This document shows, in pieces, positions 53,560-64,000 of a stretch of DNA of 64,000 nt. The stretch's first letter is position 1. Every line of letters begins with the position of its first letter. The DNA is from Stomoxys calcitrans (Eukaryota; Arthropoda; Insecta; Diptera; Muscidae). The position numbers were made by a program, and so were the translations under genes. The notes below the pieces were generated by a model that worked only from the letters and a program-made list of their open reading frames with translations, was not told the origin of the DNA and did not search any database. The stretch spans positions 52,987,947 through 53,051,946 of the forward strand of contig NC_081552.1 of NCBI RefSeq assembly GCF_963082655.1, written 5' to 3'.

Positions 53560-55030
53560 GCCCTACGACTTTGTGTTAAACTCTGTTGAAAAATAAATTA
53601 AGAACTAACTCTTCCCACCTCTGTATGTTATATATTGTAACTTGACATTATTGTTTGCAATCTTACTTTGTTGTCCTCTAAAATATACTCGAGTTGGCTT
53701 CTTTGATCAACGACAGCGAAGCAAACATCACATCAAAGAAAGGTGAAAATAAAATACTCGTCTCAAAACATTAAGTGGTCTTTCTTTTATATATGATAGA
53801 GTTGCACAGGATGTGACATCATCATCGCATTCGATCCACTTTGAGAGGTCATCAATAGAACATCCAGACGGTATTACAATGTCTGATTGCACTACTGCGG
53901 CATAGTTCGCATTTTCGTCATATTGGGACAGCAGGTTGTTCCAAACATTGCGTAACATTTGTGGTGTTACCTTGTCCCAAGATATAGCAGCTGTCCACTT
54001 GTCCCAAGATATAGCAGCTGTCCACAAAGCTGTCTATATATTTAAAGACTTGGCCTACTGTCTGCAACCAAAAGTTTTTGGACGATTTATTTTCGGTAAT
54101 TGCATTTGAAGCTTCGAATTAGCCCTTGATCCATAGGCTGCATTAAGCAAATGCAATTCGGTGAAAGAAATTTTACTATAACGTTTTCTGATCCCAAAAC
54201 ATTTACATCGGGGTGTGCAGGACAAATATCTAGAAGCAAAAGCACTTTGCAGTTCCTATCAAATCCAATGTTTTGTAGATGTTCTCTTACTTCTAGCGCA
54301 AAATTGTTGTTGAACCACTTGAGGAAAAGTTATTGTGTTACCCAGGCTCACTTATTTGATTTATAAATTACAGGAAGGTTGGGAACATTTGTTTTTATGC
54401 TCTTAAATTTTGTGTCCCAACGTCTCCTTGGACGCTTTGTACCCATCGATGGATAATTCTTTACAAGTGACAAGCAAAGTCTGAGGCAAACACTTCCAAA
54501 ATAAGCTTATTTCGTCGGCGTTATAAATTTGTTCAGTTGACAGATTGTCACTTTCAATATATTCGATTCATAATCTGCGCATTCTTTTTCGCTGTCATTT
54601 TAAGCCTGCGAATTCCATATCGTTTTTTGGAATTTTTCTAGCCAACTAGTTGAGTACTTGCATACCGAATTTATGTTTAGTTTTTCATGAAAATGTTTCG
54701 CCTTTTCAGTTATTATTTACCTAAAATTCACAAATTTTACCATTCGTATGTTGCGAAATCAACTTTTAGACTTTCAGATTTTTTTATGTATGTCATTTTT
54801 CTAAACCAATTTTAGATTCACTTCTAGAGACAAATTTTAAAATTGTTTCCTTATTTTCTATTAAATCACGTACAGTTTGTTTGCCAACACCGTATTTTCC
54901 TGATAACAAACCAATGGACATATTTTTACTGTGATCTTTAATCAGTTCTAATTTTTCCTGAATTGAAAGAACTTTACGTGATCTTTTTTTCTCCTTTGTT
55001 GTTGACCGATAAATTTTCAAATAGCGACTG
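53560..55030 (-). pseudogene. Tigger/pogo-like transposon relic
   Basis: The minus strand starts with a CENP-B/psq-type helix-turn-helix (55020-54793: SRKVLSIQEKLELIKDHSKN, LLSGKYGVGKQTVRDLIE). It continues past NYPSMGTKRPRRRWD and NLPVIYKSNK (about 54480-54355) to the DDE core (about 54250-54080: KVLLLLDICPAHPDVN, VKFLSPNCICLMQPMDQGLI). A later segment (54027-53728) holds a duplicated TAAISWDK. Stops and shifts separate the parts. The end at 53560-53775 is shared with 15000-15215. Confidence 0.75.
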
Positions 55031-55198
55031 AATGTGATTTAATATCCAGCTTAAATATTATATTGTGTATTGTTGACCTTTTTTGATTATAATTTCGTGG
55101 ATAGTTCCGCTTGGGGTCATGTACAATTATTAGCCAGCTTAAACTAAAAATAATAAGTAATGCTTCTAGCAACAACACACTTTTGCTAACTATTAAAT
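55031..55198. other. No feature seen
   Basis: AT-rich spacer between two repeats. Confidence 0.3.
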
Positions 55199-55199
55199 G

Positions 55200-56128
55200 A
55201 TTTTATTCCCTCCACCATAGGATGGGGGGTATACTAATTTCGTCACTACTATATTCTTGATCGTCATGACATTTTAAGTCGATCTAGTCATGTCCTTCCG
55301 TCTGTCGAAAACATGCTAACTTTCGAAGAAGTAAATCTAGACGCTTAATATTTTGCACAAATATATCTTATTGTTGTAGGTCGGTTGTAAATGGGTCAAA
55401 TCGATCCATGTTTTCATATAGCTGCCATATAAACCGATCGGGAGTCTTGACTTCTTGAGGAACTAGAGGGCGCAATTCTCATGCGATTTGGCTGAAATTT
55501 TGCATAAAGTGTTTTGTTATGACTGCCAATAACTGTGCTAAGTATGGTTCAAATCATCCCATAACCTGATATAGCTGCCATATAAACCGATTTTGGACTT
55601 GATCCACTAGAGGGCGCAATTTTCATCCGATTTGGCTGAAATTTTGAATAAAGTAGTTTGTTATGACTTCCAACAACTGTCCTAAGTGTGGTTCAAATCG
55701 GTATATAACCTGATATAGCTGCCATATAAACCGATCTGGGATCTTGACTTCTTAAGTCTCTAGAGGCGGCAATTTTTATCCGATTTTGCTGAAATTTTGT
55801 ACAACGGTTTCTCCCATGACCATATACATGTCATAATTGATCTATAGCCTGATACAGCTCCCATATCAACCGATCTCCCGATTATGCTTCTTGAGCCCCT
55901 ACAGGGCGCAATTCTTATCCGAATGGACTGAAATATTACCCATTGACTACTACTATGGTCTTTAACATTCAATTCATTTGTTGGTCCGAATCTGACTATT
56001 ACTTAATATATCTCCAATAGCATAACAATTCTCATCCCTTTTTCCCTGTTTGCCTAAAAAGAGATACAGCGCAACGAACTCGACATATGCGATCCATGGT
56101 GGGGGGTAGCACGTTCTTACTTGTTTGC
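55200..56128 (-). repeat. Family A repeat, near full-length
   Basis: Plus-strand text runs from TTATTCCCTCCACCATAGGA to GATCCATGGTGGGGGGTAGC and ACGTTCTTACTTGTTTGC. The GC palindrome has been deleted. Three to four internal units remain. Confidence 0.75.
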
Positions 56129-56249
56129 TTTACTATTCTTTGAATAGAAAGCATTAAAGCAATGGTCTAAAGCCGGACAATATCCTGCAATGGAATCTCA
56201 ATAAGATTTTAAGATAGAAAAAAGAAAACGCAAAACAGCCAAATAAATT

Positions 56250-56880
56250 TATTTGAAGGGCATCATTTTATTCTACATACCAAACTTCTACCAAACCAGC
56301 AAAAATTAAAGCTCTAGGAACCGAACAAGAAAAATCGAGAGACCGGTTTACATGGACCGTACCAGGCACCGCATGCTAAATTTCAACCAAATTGAGTCCT
56401 TACAAGCCAAATTACGGCTTGTAAGGATTCAAGAAGTCAAATCGGGAGATCGGTTTATGTAGTAGCTATATCAAGTTAGAGACCGATTTGGACCGTGCTA
56501 GGCGCAGTTGTTGGAAGTCATAAGAGAACGTTCAATTTCAGCCAAATTGGACAAAAATTCCGGCTTGAAAGGGCTCAAGAAGTCAAATCGGGAGATCGGT
56601 TTATATGGGAGCTATACCAGGTTATAGACCGATTCGAGCCGTACTTGGCACAGTTGTTGAAAGTCTTAATAGAACACTACATGCTAAATTTCAGCCAAAT
56701 CAAACAAAAATTGCGGGTTATAAGGGCTCGAGAAATCAAATCGAGGGATCGATATACATGGGAGCTATATCAGGTTATATTGTAAATCGATGCGGGCCGT
56801 ACTTGTCCCAATATTTCGAGGTGTTACAAACGGAATGACAAGATTACTATACCCCCATCCTATGTTGGTGGGTATAAATG
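56250..56880 (+). repeat. Family A repeat, 5'-truncated
   Basis: GGGCATCATTTTATTCTAC, CTACCAAACCAGCAAAAATT and later blocks match 6390-7046, so this is the same subtype. It ends CCCCCATCCTATGTTGGTGG and GTATAAAT. Confidence 0.7.
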
Positions 56881-57589
56881 CGGGAATCCCAGAATTTTAC
56901 ACCTAACAATCATGTGTGTGGTGCACTGTTAATAGAAGGAGCATTATTGACGCACGGATAATAGAGGTAAAGCACGATTAATTGAGGTTCAAAATCAAAA
57001 GCATGACGGTTAATAAAGGCCCAGATAATCGTGTTTCAACTCTATTTAGAAAGAAAGTTCACATTTAACATTCTTCACTTTGTAAAGCTATCTGGCTGGT
57101 TCAACGGTAGGAACTAGAAGGCATCTGCCTTCTCTCACTTTCTAAGTGAGTCCGATTGCAGACAGTCACTCAGGATACACCAATAGAACGTAGCGCCACT
57201 TGAATAGGCACCACTAACATGAAGATTGTCAATACAAAATGACACCAATGAAAGAAAACGTAAACAATGAAACGCAAACAAATAATCAACAAGTTTAGAA
57301 TCTCAATGGCAAATAATTTTATAAAATTAAAAAATTGTAAATTGTCTTCTGCAACCATCTCTTAGTTATTCCCGACTGTCACTAGAACCCAACTATTTAA
57401 ATTTTATAATGTGACCTTAAATGTCAACAACAACTTTTATTGAATGGCGTCAACTGGATAAGTCTGCATGCCATTAAGAAAGCACAAGTGGCAATACACC
57501 TTATGGTAACAAAGAAATACTGTATAATAGTGATGACAGTGGTTATTTGCGATAAAAAGAAGCTCAAAAACGAGTAAATTTTAAATAGG
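56881..57589. other. No gene supported
   Basis: At 57195-57300 there is text resembling the inverted form of 13680-13770 (GACACCAATGAAAGAAAACG, TAAACAATGAAACG). The rest is unrecognised. Confidence 0.35.
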
Positions 57590-57591
57590 TA

Positions 57592-59182
57592 CAGCGGTCA
57601 AAAAAAGTATTCATCATTAGCAAAATTGATAATAAATTCACTTATTTTGGGTAATTGAAGAAAATTTAAAGTAAACAAATAATGCAGTTTTATGCAATAG
57701 TTTATTTTTCGTAATATGTTTTAAAATAAATTCAAAAAATAAATTTAATTAGCGCAAAAAATGCAATTTTATATAATAACACCAAAAACAGAACAAAAAA
57801 AGTATTCATCATTGATGTGCTATCATCAAAGTCAAATTCAAATATTATTTGGGAATCCCCCTTTTCTGTTTTATTTAGTAAAGGAGGCTTTGCCCTTGAC
57901 AGCAAATATTTAATTTCATTGAAAATATAGTTTTTGTCAAAATGGGTCGTAAGCAAAACGAGGTTTCTGATGAGGTAAAAGTTTTGATAATAAAACACCA
58001 CAGGAATGGTTTAACTCAAAAAACTATCAGTGAAATATTAAATAGACCACGATCTACTATACAATCCATCATCAGAAAGTGGACAGAAACGAAAACTGTT
58101 GACAATAAACCAAGATCTGGTCGACCAAAAGCACTTTCAGTTGGAGATGTGCGTTGGCTAGTGCGGCAAGTTCAGAAAACTCCGAAGACAAATGCGACCA
58201 TTCTTCGTAAAAACACTATGGAATATTTAGGGAAGGAAGTTACTACACAAACAATTCGAAATACACTCAAAAGGCATAGTTACAGAGGAAGAACTGCACG
58301 TAAGAAGCCCTTTATAAATAAAATAAACCGAGTGAAAAGGCTAAACTTCGCAAAAATGTATGTAAAACAGCCCGAATCATTTTGGAAAACAGTCATTTTT
58401 GCAGACGAGAGCAAGTTTAATCTTTTTGGGTGCGATGGAAAGGTCATAGTGTACAGAAAACCAAATACAGAGCTTGAAGAACGAAACACAGTTGCTACTG
58501 TAAAACATGGTGGAGGTGGTTTAATGGTTTGGGGGTGTATGGCGGCTTCAGGAGCGGGAAATCTTGAAATTATTAATGGAGTAATGGATCATAAGTATTA
58601 CATTGACATTTTAAAGAGGAATTTAAAAGATAGTGCTGTAAAACTTTGGCTTGGTAATAACTTTCAATATTATCAAGATAATGACCCCAAACATTCTGCT
58701 TTAAATACCAAGATGTGGATGCTGTATAACTGCCCCAAAGTCATTAAAACTCCTCCTCAAAGTCCCGACTTGAACCCAATTGAACATCTTTGGGAACATC
58801 TCGAACGCAAATTGAGAATGGACTAATATAGACCAAAATATAACCGCTAAATTAGTCCAATCGATGTCAAACCGTTTAAAAGAAGTTATAAGACGCGGTG
58901 GTCGAATAACAAGGTATTAATTTTTTTAAATTATGTTATTTATTTTTTTGTTTTTTTGCAATGATGAATACTTATTTTGTTTAATTTTTTGTGTTCAGCT
59001 GTAAAATGGCCCTTTTTGTTCCAATTAATACTATTTTTTTCTTTAAAAACAATGAAATTGTGTACATATATATCACACAAGCACTACTGCATCATTAGTT
59101 TAATATGTTTTTATTCCAATTGTCTTTTGTAGACTTATTAAAAAAAAAAACATTGAATGATGAATACTTTTTTTGACCGCTG
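57592..59182 (+). mobile_element. Tc1-like transposon with IR/DR ends, nearly intact
   Basis: Outer 27-bp ends CAGCGGTCAAAAAAAGTATT+CATCATT (57592-57618) and their inverted copy (59156-59182) are perfect and flanked by TA on both sides (57590-57591, 59183-59184). A second copy of the core AAAAAAAGTATTCATCATTG lies inside each end (57793-57816; inverted, slightly mutated, 58958-58981), the indirect/direct repeat layout of some Tc1 elements. The transposase gene lies between. Confidence 0.9.
57942..58826 (+). CDS. Tc1-like transposase, 294 residues, C-terminus frameshifted
   Basis: The ATG at 57942 opens MGRKQNEVSDEVKVLI. Residues 1-55 form a paired-like HTH (GLTQKTISEILNRPRSTIQS), RSGRPK at 58-63 is the GRPR-type hook, and a second HTH follows to about 115. 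The catalytic triad is Asp155 (FADESKFN), Asp246 (YQDNDPKH) and Glu281 (NPIEHLW). That is DD34E, since 34 residues lie between the last two. The frame stops after RKLRMD, but one base later the text reads on as AKLVQSMSNRLKEVIRR to a natural stop at about 58920. A small deletion has therefore removed part of the tail and shifted the last 30 or so residues. Role: cut-and-paste of the element at TA sites. Activity is doubtful. Confidence 0.92.
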   Translation: MGRKQNEVSDEVKVLIIKHHRNGLTQKTISEILNRPRSTIQSIIRKWTETKTVDNKPRSGRPKALSVGDVRWLVRQVQKTPKTNATILRKNTMEYLGKEVTTQTIRNTLKRHSYRGRTARKKPFINKINRVKRLNFAKMYVKQPESFWKTVIFADESKFNLFGCDGKVIVYRKPNTELEERNTVATVKHGGGGLMVWGCMAASGAGNLEIINGVMDHKYYIDILKRNLKDSAVKLWLGNNFQYYQDNDPKHSALNTKMWMLYNCPKVIKTPPQSPDLNPIEHLWEHLERKLRMD

Positions 59183-59184
59183 TA

Positions 59185-59750
59185 TGTTTAAAATAATAAA
59201 TAAAAAAATTGAAAAATATAAACTTACACTTAATAATTTGAAAAATCTGTATAATTACACATGCTCATACATTTATCGTTACAGTAGAATATAAAAGTGT
59301 ATGCGTTCCCTAATATTTTTGGATTAGTAAATATATGCGAGTAGGTATGTACAAGCAAAAAAAACGTCGATGTTTGCCTAAAAAAAATTAATTAAACAAA
59401 AGTGGCGTCAGCACATATTTGCAATTGTGTTATATGCTTAGTTAGGCATATGAATACAAATTTATTATGTTAAACCATCCTTTTTTTGTCATAATCAAAA
59501 ACAAAATAACGGATAAAATTAATTCGCGTGAAAAACTCCACTGTACATTGAGAATATTTCTATTTTTAACTTTTGTTTACATTTCTATTGGTCCTTGCCC
59601 AACTCACTCGCATCAAATATCATCATATTTTTGGCTTTACACAGAAAACGGAAACACGAACAAAAGATATCAAACTGGTATTGACCTATCGAATGATTAT
59701 GACGAAAGACCATATGGGTACTTCCATAGAAAACGTCAATTGATGTACTT
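59185..59750. other. No gene supported
   Basis: AT-rich sequence. A 142-residue frame (59467-59895) runs from here into the family C copy, has no motif, and is probably chance. Confidence 0.4.
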
Positions 59751-59751
59751 T

Positions 59752-60963
59752 ATCTTATATACAAAAATCAATTTGTGGTTGTTTGTAGGTTTGTTTGTTT
59801 GTGTGTTCCTTATAGTCTCTGAACCGATTTTCTGGAAATTTTACCAGATAGTGCATAACGATCCCGTGGTGGAAATGGGGTACTACAATTTTTGATATCT
59901 GAAGGCGGGCGGACCCGACTATGGAAATATGGGGCTCAAATTAAAGGTATTTGAGAGTAGACCACGTATCTGATATCAACATTAGGGACCAATTGTCTAG
60001 GGGAAGTCCCATCACCATAACAACCCCCAAATAGGACGTATTTGCTCACCAAGACAATTTGGGTCTTAAAGAGATATATATTTATAGGTTTTAGGGCCAA
60101 TATATCATACCTGACACATTTGCTTTTGCAATAAGGAGTTTAAATGAGATTAGAAAGCGAATTTGATATCCAGTTTTGATGCCAATGGCAATATAGGGTT
60201 CAAATAAATGATATATAGATATATGAGAATAGAGCACGTTGCTGATATACCACCCCAATCCCCAAAACACCCCTAAATCGGGCATATTTACCGACCATGT
60301 CTATGTGAACCTTAAATGAAAGGTATTGGGCGGTAGAGCAAGAATTGATTCCCACTTTCGGGACCAATTTTCTGGGAGTCTACCCTTTTCTCAAAATACC
60401 AAACAGCAATTTTTTACTGACCATCGCAATATGGGGCTCAAATAAAGGTATTTTCCCCAAAACCCCGCCCAAAGGGTAAAATTTTTCCGACCATGCCAAT
60501 ATGTGGCTCAAATGAAAGGTATTTGAGATTAGAAAACGAATTTGATAACTTATTTTGGGGCCATGTGTTCGGGGGACGCCTCATCGTGTAAACTCCCCTA
60601 AACCAATGGCAATATGGGGTTTAAATAAATGGTATTTGAAAGAAGAGCACGATGCTGATATTTTTTCAGGGCCAAGTGTCTGGGTGGACCACCTCACTCC
60701 CGAAAACACCCCTAAATCAGATATCATGGGAATATCGGGCTGATATAAAGTATTTTAAGAATGGAATACACCTTACATCTGAGCTTAAATTCGTAGACCA
60801 ATAAAGATCATATGGGATTAAACTGTTAGTCAAGCGATATACTATTTTCGTAGCATGGTATTTCACTAAAAGCTCTTTAATTGTGGAAAATAAATATTCC
60901 AAGGAAACTTTTGTTCCATATAAAGTAAAAAAAAGGCGCAGCGGAGCGGGCCCGGGTTAGCTA
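59752..60963 (-). repeat. Family C element
   Basis: On the minus strand it starts CTAGCTAACCCGGGCCCGCT and CCGCTGCGCC at 60963 and ends in the ACAAACAAACC and AATTGATTTTTGTATATAAG-type end near 59752. Internal GAGCCCCATATTGC/TTTGGGGTGTTTTGG units are present. Confidence 0.7.
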
Positions 60964-61545
60964 GTGGTTTTTTATATGGTTCATTTTTACAAGTAATGGC
61001 TATGTAACATCGACATTGGTACATGTACTATAAAATGTAATTCATTGAGTGTGTGCTAATTTCGCATTTGGACAAAACAACAATAACAAGAAATGGCAAA
61101 AAACAGTAATAAACTGCCAAACAAAAATTGCCAGAAATTTTGCCCTCTATGTTTTATCGTGTTTTATGTATGCATGAGTAATACAGTGTTAGGGGCGAGG
61201 TAGAGAGGAAGTCCATGTCTCATTAACTGACTAACCAGTTGACAATCATACCAAGTTTTCATTTTTAAGGCATACAAATATTTGAGTCTTCAATGAAAAC
61301 GAATTTTTTACCTGTTCATAAGTTGTGATCGCACGTACATATATGCAGAAAACATGTCAAAACAAAAATCGACAAAAACATGGCATAGTAGAGACGAAAT
61401 ATTTGAATAATAAAAGCTGTGCTATATGTGTTGTGTTTTCTTCTCATATACCTACATAAGTATGCAGTATATATCTTGAAATCCATCCATATGTCAGTAT
61501 CCATAATCATTTTGTTAAAATTCTATGTAGACATTCTTCTCCATT
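60964..61545. other. No gene seen
   Basis: Unique-looking, AT-rich. I looked here for Atg1 N-terminal exons and found none. Confidence 0.35.
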
Positions 61546-61549
61546 GGCG

Positions 61550-62130
61550 TACGCTCAGAAAAATGCTTATCGTAAATAGGAGTTAATTACATAATACTCG
61601 TTAATCCATGATATTTATCCACGATTACCTAAAACTTCCGAAAAAGTGAGAAAATAAACGTTGTACGAATAAAACTAACTACTCGTGAGTATAGATAATA
61701 AAGCTTACAATTCAAGTGGAGTTAGCAATTTTCCTTAAACGATTATTTTTGAAATAAGCGGGAATTTTACTAAACATTGGCAAAAGCGTATTATCATTGA
61801 CAATACCTTTTCTGAAATTTATTACTGAATGAACTACTTAAAGAAATAATGATTTTTAGTTCAATATAACTAAAACGTTCATTCCGATTTCTTGAGTTCA
61901 CTAATACATACTCGAAATTAAGGTCAATTTAATAAACACACTTCTAATGGTAATAAATTCTGTCTATAAATAGAACATGACAAAGCTGGACAATATAAGC
62001 TGGCCTTCATTGATGAAAAGAAGTGAGAAAATGTTTGCTTTTGTGTTGTTAGTAAATATTGAAATGGGAAAATAATCGAAGACTCAAACAATACTGATGT
62101 GGATGAATGTGTAGAGCGTCTGTGTCCAAT
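61550..62130. repeat. Repeat shared with 27040-27805
   Basis: CTCAGAAAAATGCTTATCG begins an AT-rich section. From 61965 on, TCTGTCTATAAATAGAACATG to GATGTGGATGAATGTGTAGA (read in parts) follow the order at 27585-27750, ending in GAGCGTCTG. Confidence 0.45.
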
Positions 62131-62580
62131 TGGATGCTCCGGAGTGTTTGGAAAAATCGAATTTTTTCAATAATTTTATCTTTCATTTTCAATGCTCTTT
62201 AGATCATATTTTACCTGTGGGAAGTTGAAAGTGGACTAATACAATGTATAAACAATTTCGTAGCTATAAAAAAATTGATCAACTAGCAACGAGCATATTA
62301 TTCTTTAGTGCCATAGAAAGTTCAACATTTCCAAAATTCAGTACATTTAAACTTTTCTTGAGGTTAAAAATTTTTTGAGTGTAGAAACACAATTATTTTT
62401 GTAGTATGATTATTAAAAATATTGTATTTATAATAAAAAAATTTAATTTGCATAACAATTAAAATTTGCATTAGAAAATTTTTATGAAAAACAAAACACT
62501 TTCTTAATAATTAAAATTTCATAAAAATTCAAATTTTCATAAACTTTATTTTTTTTGTTTCGTTGGTGACCTTTATTAAT
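62131..62580. repeat. AT-rich low-complexity tract
   Basis: AAAATTTTTATGAAAAAC and AAAATTTCATAAAAATTC variants dominate 62400-62560. The same motif ends the window. Confidence 0.45.
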
Positions 62581-62582
62581 TA

Positions 62583-63835
62583 CTAGCTAGACAGGGCCCT
62601 GGGGGTATACTAATCTAGTCATTCCGTTTGTAACACCTCGAAATATTGCGACCCCATAAAGTATACATATTCTGGATTGTCTCGTCATTCTGAGTCGATC
62701 TAGACATGTTCGTCCGTCTGTCGAAATCACGATAGCAGTCGAACGATTAAAGGTAGGTGCTTGCAATTTTGCATAGATGCTTGATGTAAGTCGTTGGGAT
62801 TGCAAATTGATGTAAGTCGTTGGGATTGCAAATAGGCCATATCGGTTCAGATTTGGATATAGCCAGATATAGGTCCCATATAAACCGATCACCGGATTTG
62901 TCTTCTTGAGCCCTTAAAGCCTCAATTTTCATCGCATTTGGCCGAAATTCGGATCAAAGAGTTGAGTTATGATTTCCAACATCCATGTAAAATTTGAAAC
63001 AGTCTAAAACAGGTATAGCCCCCATATAAACCGATCCTTCGAATTGAATTCTTGAGTCCCTAGAAGCCTCAATTTTCATCCGATTTGGCTTAAATTTGGA
63101 ACAAAGACTTGTGTTATGACTTCCAACATCCATGTCAAGTATAATGCAGATCGGTCTGTAAACTGATATAGCCCCCATAAAAACCAAACCCCAGATTTTA
63201 ATTCTTGAGCCCTTAAAAGCCTCAATTTCCATCCGATTTGACTTGTAACATCTGTGCCAGATATGATCCGAATCGGTCTATAAATAGATATATAATTCTT
63301 GAGCCCCTAGGCGCTCAATTATCATCTGATTTGGCTGAAATTTGGAACAAAGACTTGTGTTATGACTTTTAACATCCATGCCAACTATGATTCGAATCGG
63401 TATATAAACAGATATAGGCCCTTCTTGAGCCCTTCGAAGCCTCAATTTTCATACCAATTGGGCTAAAATTTAGAACAAAGACTTGGATTATGACTTCCAA
63501 CTTACATGCCATGTATGTTCTGAATAGGTCTATAAACAGATATAGCTCCCATATAAACCGATTCCCGTATTTGAATTTTTCAGTCCTTAGAAGCCTACAT
63601 TTTTACCTGATTTGGCTGAAATTTGGTCCAAAACCCTATCTTATGACTTACAACATCCATGCCAAGTTTTATCCGAATCGGTCAATATGGTGATATAGGC
63701 CCTCTAAGTACCGATATCACGTTATGACTTCGTGAGAACAATATAATTCTAATGCAAACTCAGTTAATAAGTGTATATTTTCAGCGGAATCCATGATGGT
63801 GTGTACATATGATTCGGCCCGACAGAACTTAATAT
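62583..63835 (-). repeat. Family A repeat, long copy
   Basis: Plus-strand text begins CTGGGGGTATACTAATCTAG and ends CATGATGGTGTGTACATATG, GATTCGGCCCGACAGAACTT. About seven internal units carry CCTTAAAAGCCTCAATTTCC-like and TTGTGTTATGACTTCCAACA blocks. Confidence 0.75.
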
Positions 63836-63837
63836 CA

Positions 63838-64000
63838 CAAAATTTTAATTTTCATAAAAATTGAAATTTTCATAAAAATTTATATTTTCATAAAAATTCA
63901 AATGTCCATAAATTTTAAAATTTTAATAAAATTAAAATGTTCATAAGAATTAAATTTTTCATTAAAATTAAAATTTTAATAAAAATTTCAATTTTAATAA
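63838..64000. repeat. AT-rich short tandem repeat, about 20 bp
   Basis: Units like TTTTCATAAAAATT recur eight or more times with drift and continue past the window edge. Confidence 0.65.

Noticed and set aside
59700..59740. Possible upstream Atg1 exon end (SMEG-like text before a GTAC)
   Set aside because: The flanking codons do not match the kinase N-lobe and the site lies at a repeat edge.
59467..59895. 142-residue frame with hydrophobic stretches
   Set aside because: It runs from AT-rich DNA into a family C copy and shows no family motif.

Overview
This window reads as euchromatic, repeat-swollen DNA of a higher fly. A muscid such as Stomoxys or Musca is my inference, from the fly-like Atg1 protein and from the abundant TATACCCTCCACC...GGTGGAGGGTATAAAAA repeats I associate with muscids. 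Genes have spliceosomal introns, coding density is very low, and most of the sequence is transposable-element debris. No prokaryotic feature, rRNA, CRISPR array or viral genome was seen.

Two host genes can be supported. (1) A plus-strand gene has two large exons at 2961-4144 and 8882-11471. They join in frame across a 4.7 kb repeat-filled intron and encode at least 1257 residues. The product is disordered, with a basic N-terminal part, an acidic part carrying several SUMO-interaction-like motifs, and a long Ser/Pro/Gln/His-rich C-terminal half. I do not recognise it. Its 5' start is not in these exons. (2) The autophagy kinase gene Atg1 (unc-51/ULK family) lies on the minus strand from 47953 down to the stop codon at 26228. 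Eleven coding exons were assembled with matching phases at every junction, giving 785 residues that run from the middle of the kinase domain to the natural C-terminus. The N-terminal kinase exons were not found in 47954-64000 and probably lie beyond the window.

Region by region: 1-2500 holds repeat copies of two related families (A and B); 2961-11471 is the unrecognised gene; 11500-25000 is repeat-rich (short inverted-repeat elements, a tRNA-derived SINE, Jockey-like and I-like non-LTR fragments); 25000-48000 is Atg1 with bloated introns; 48000-64000 is intronic or intergenic and holds a Tigger-like relic, a nearly intact Tc1-like element, two family C elements and more A/B copies.

Other points of interest are nested insertions whose target-site duplications can still be read, co-varying terminal inverted repeats between families A and B, and a perfect 24-bp hairpin. 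I found no clear new defence or metabolic system. The least explained items are the 1257-residue protein and the A/B and C repeat families.
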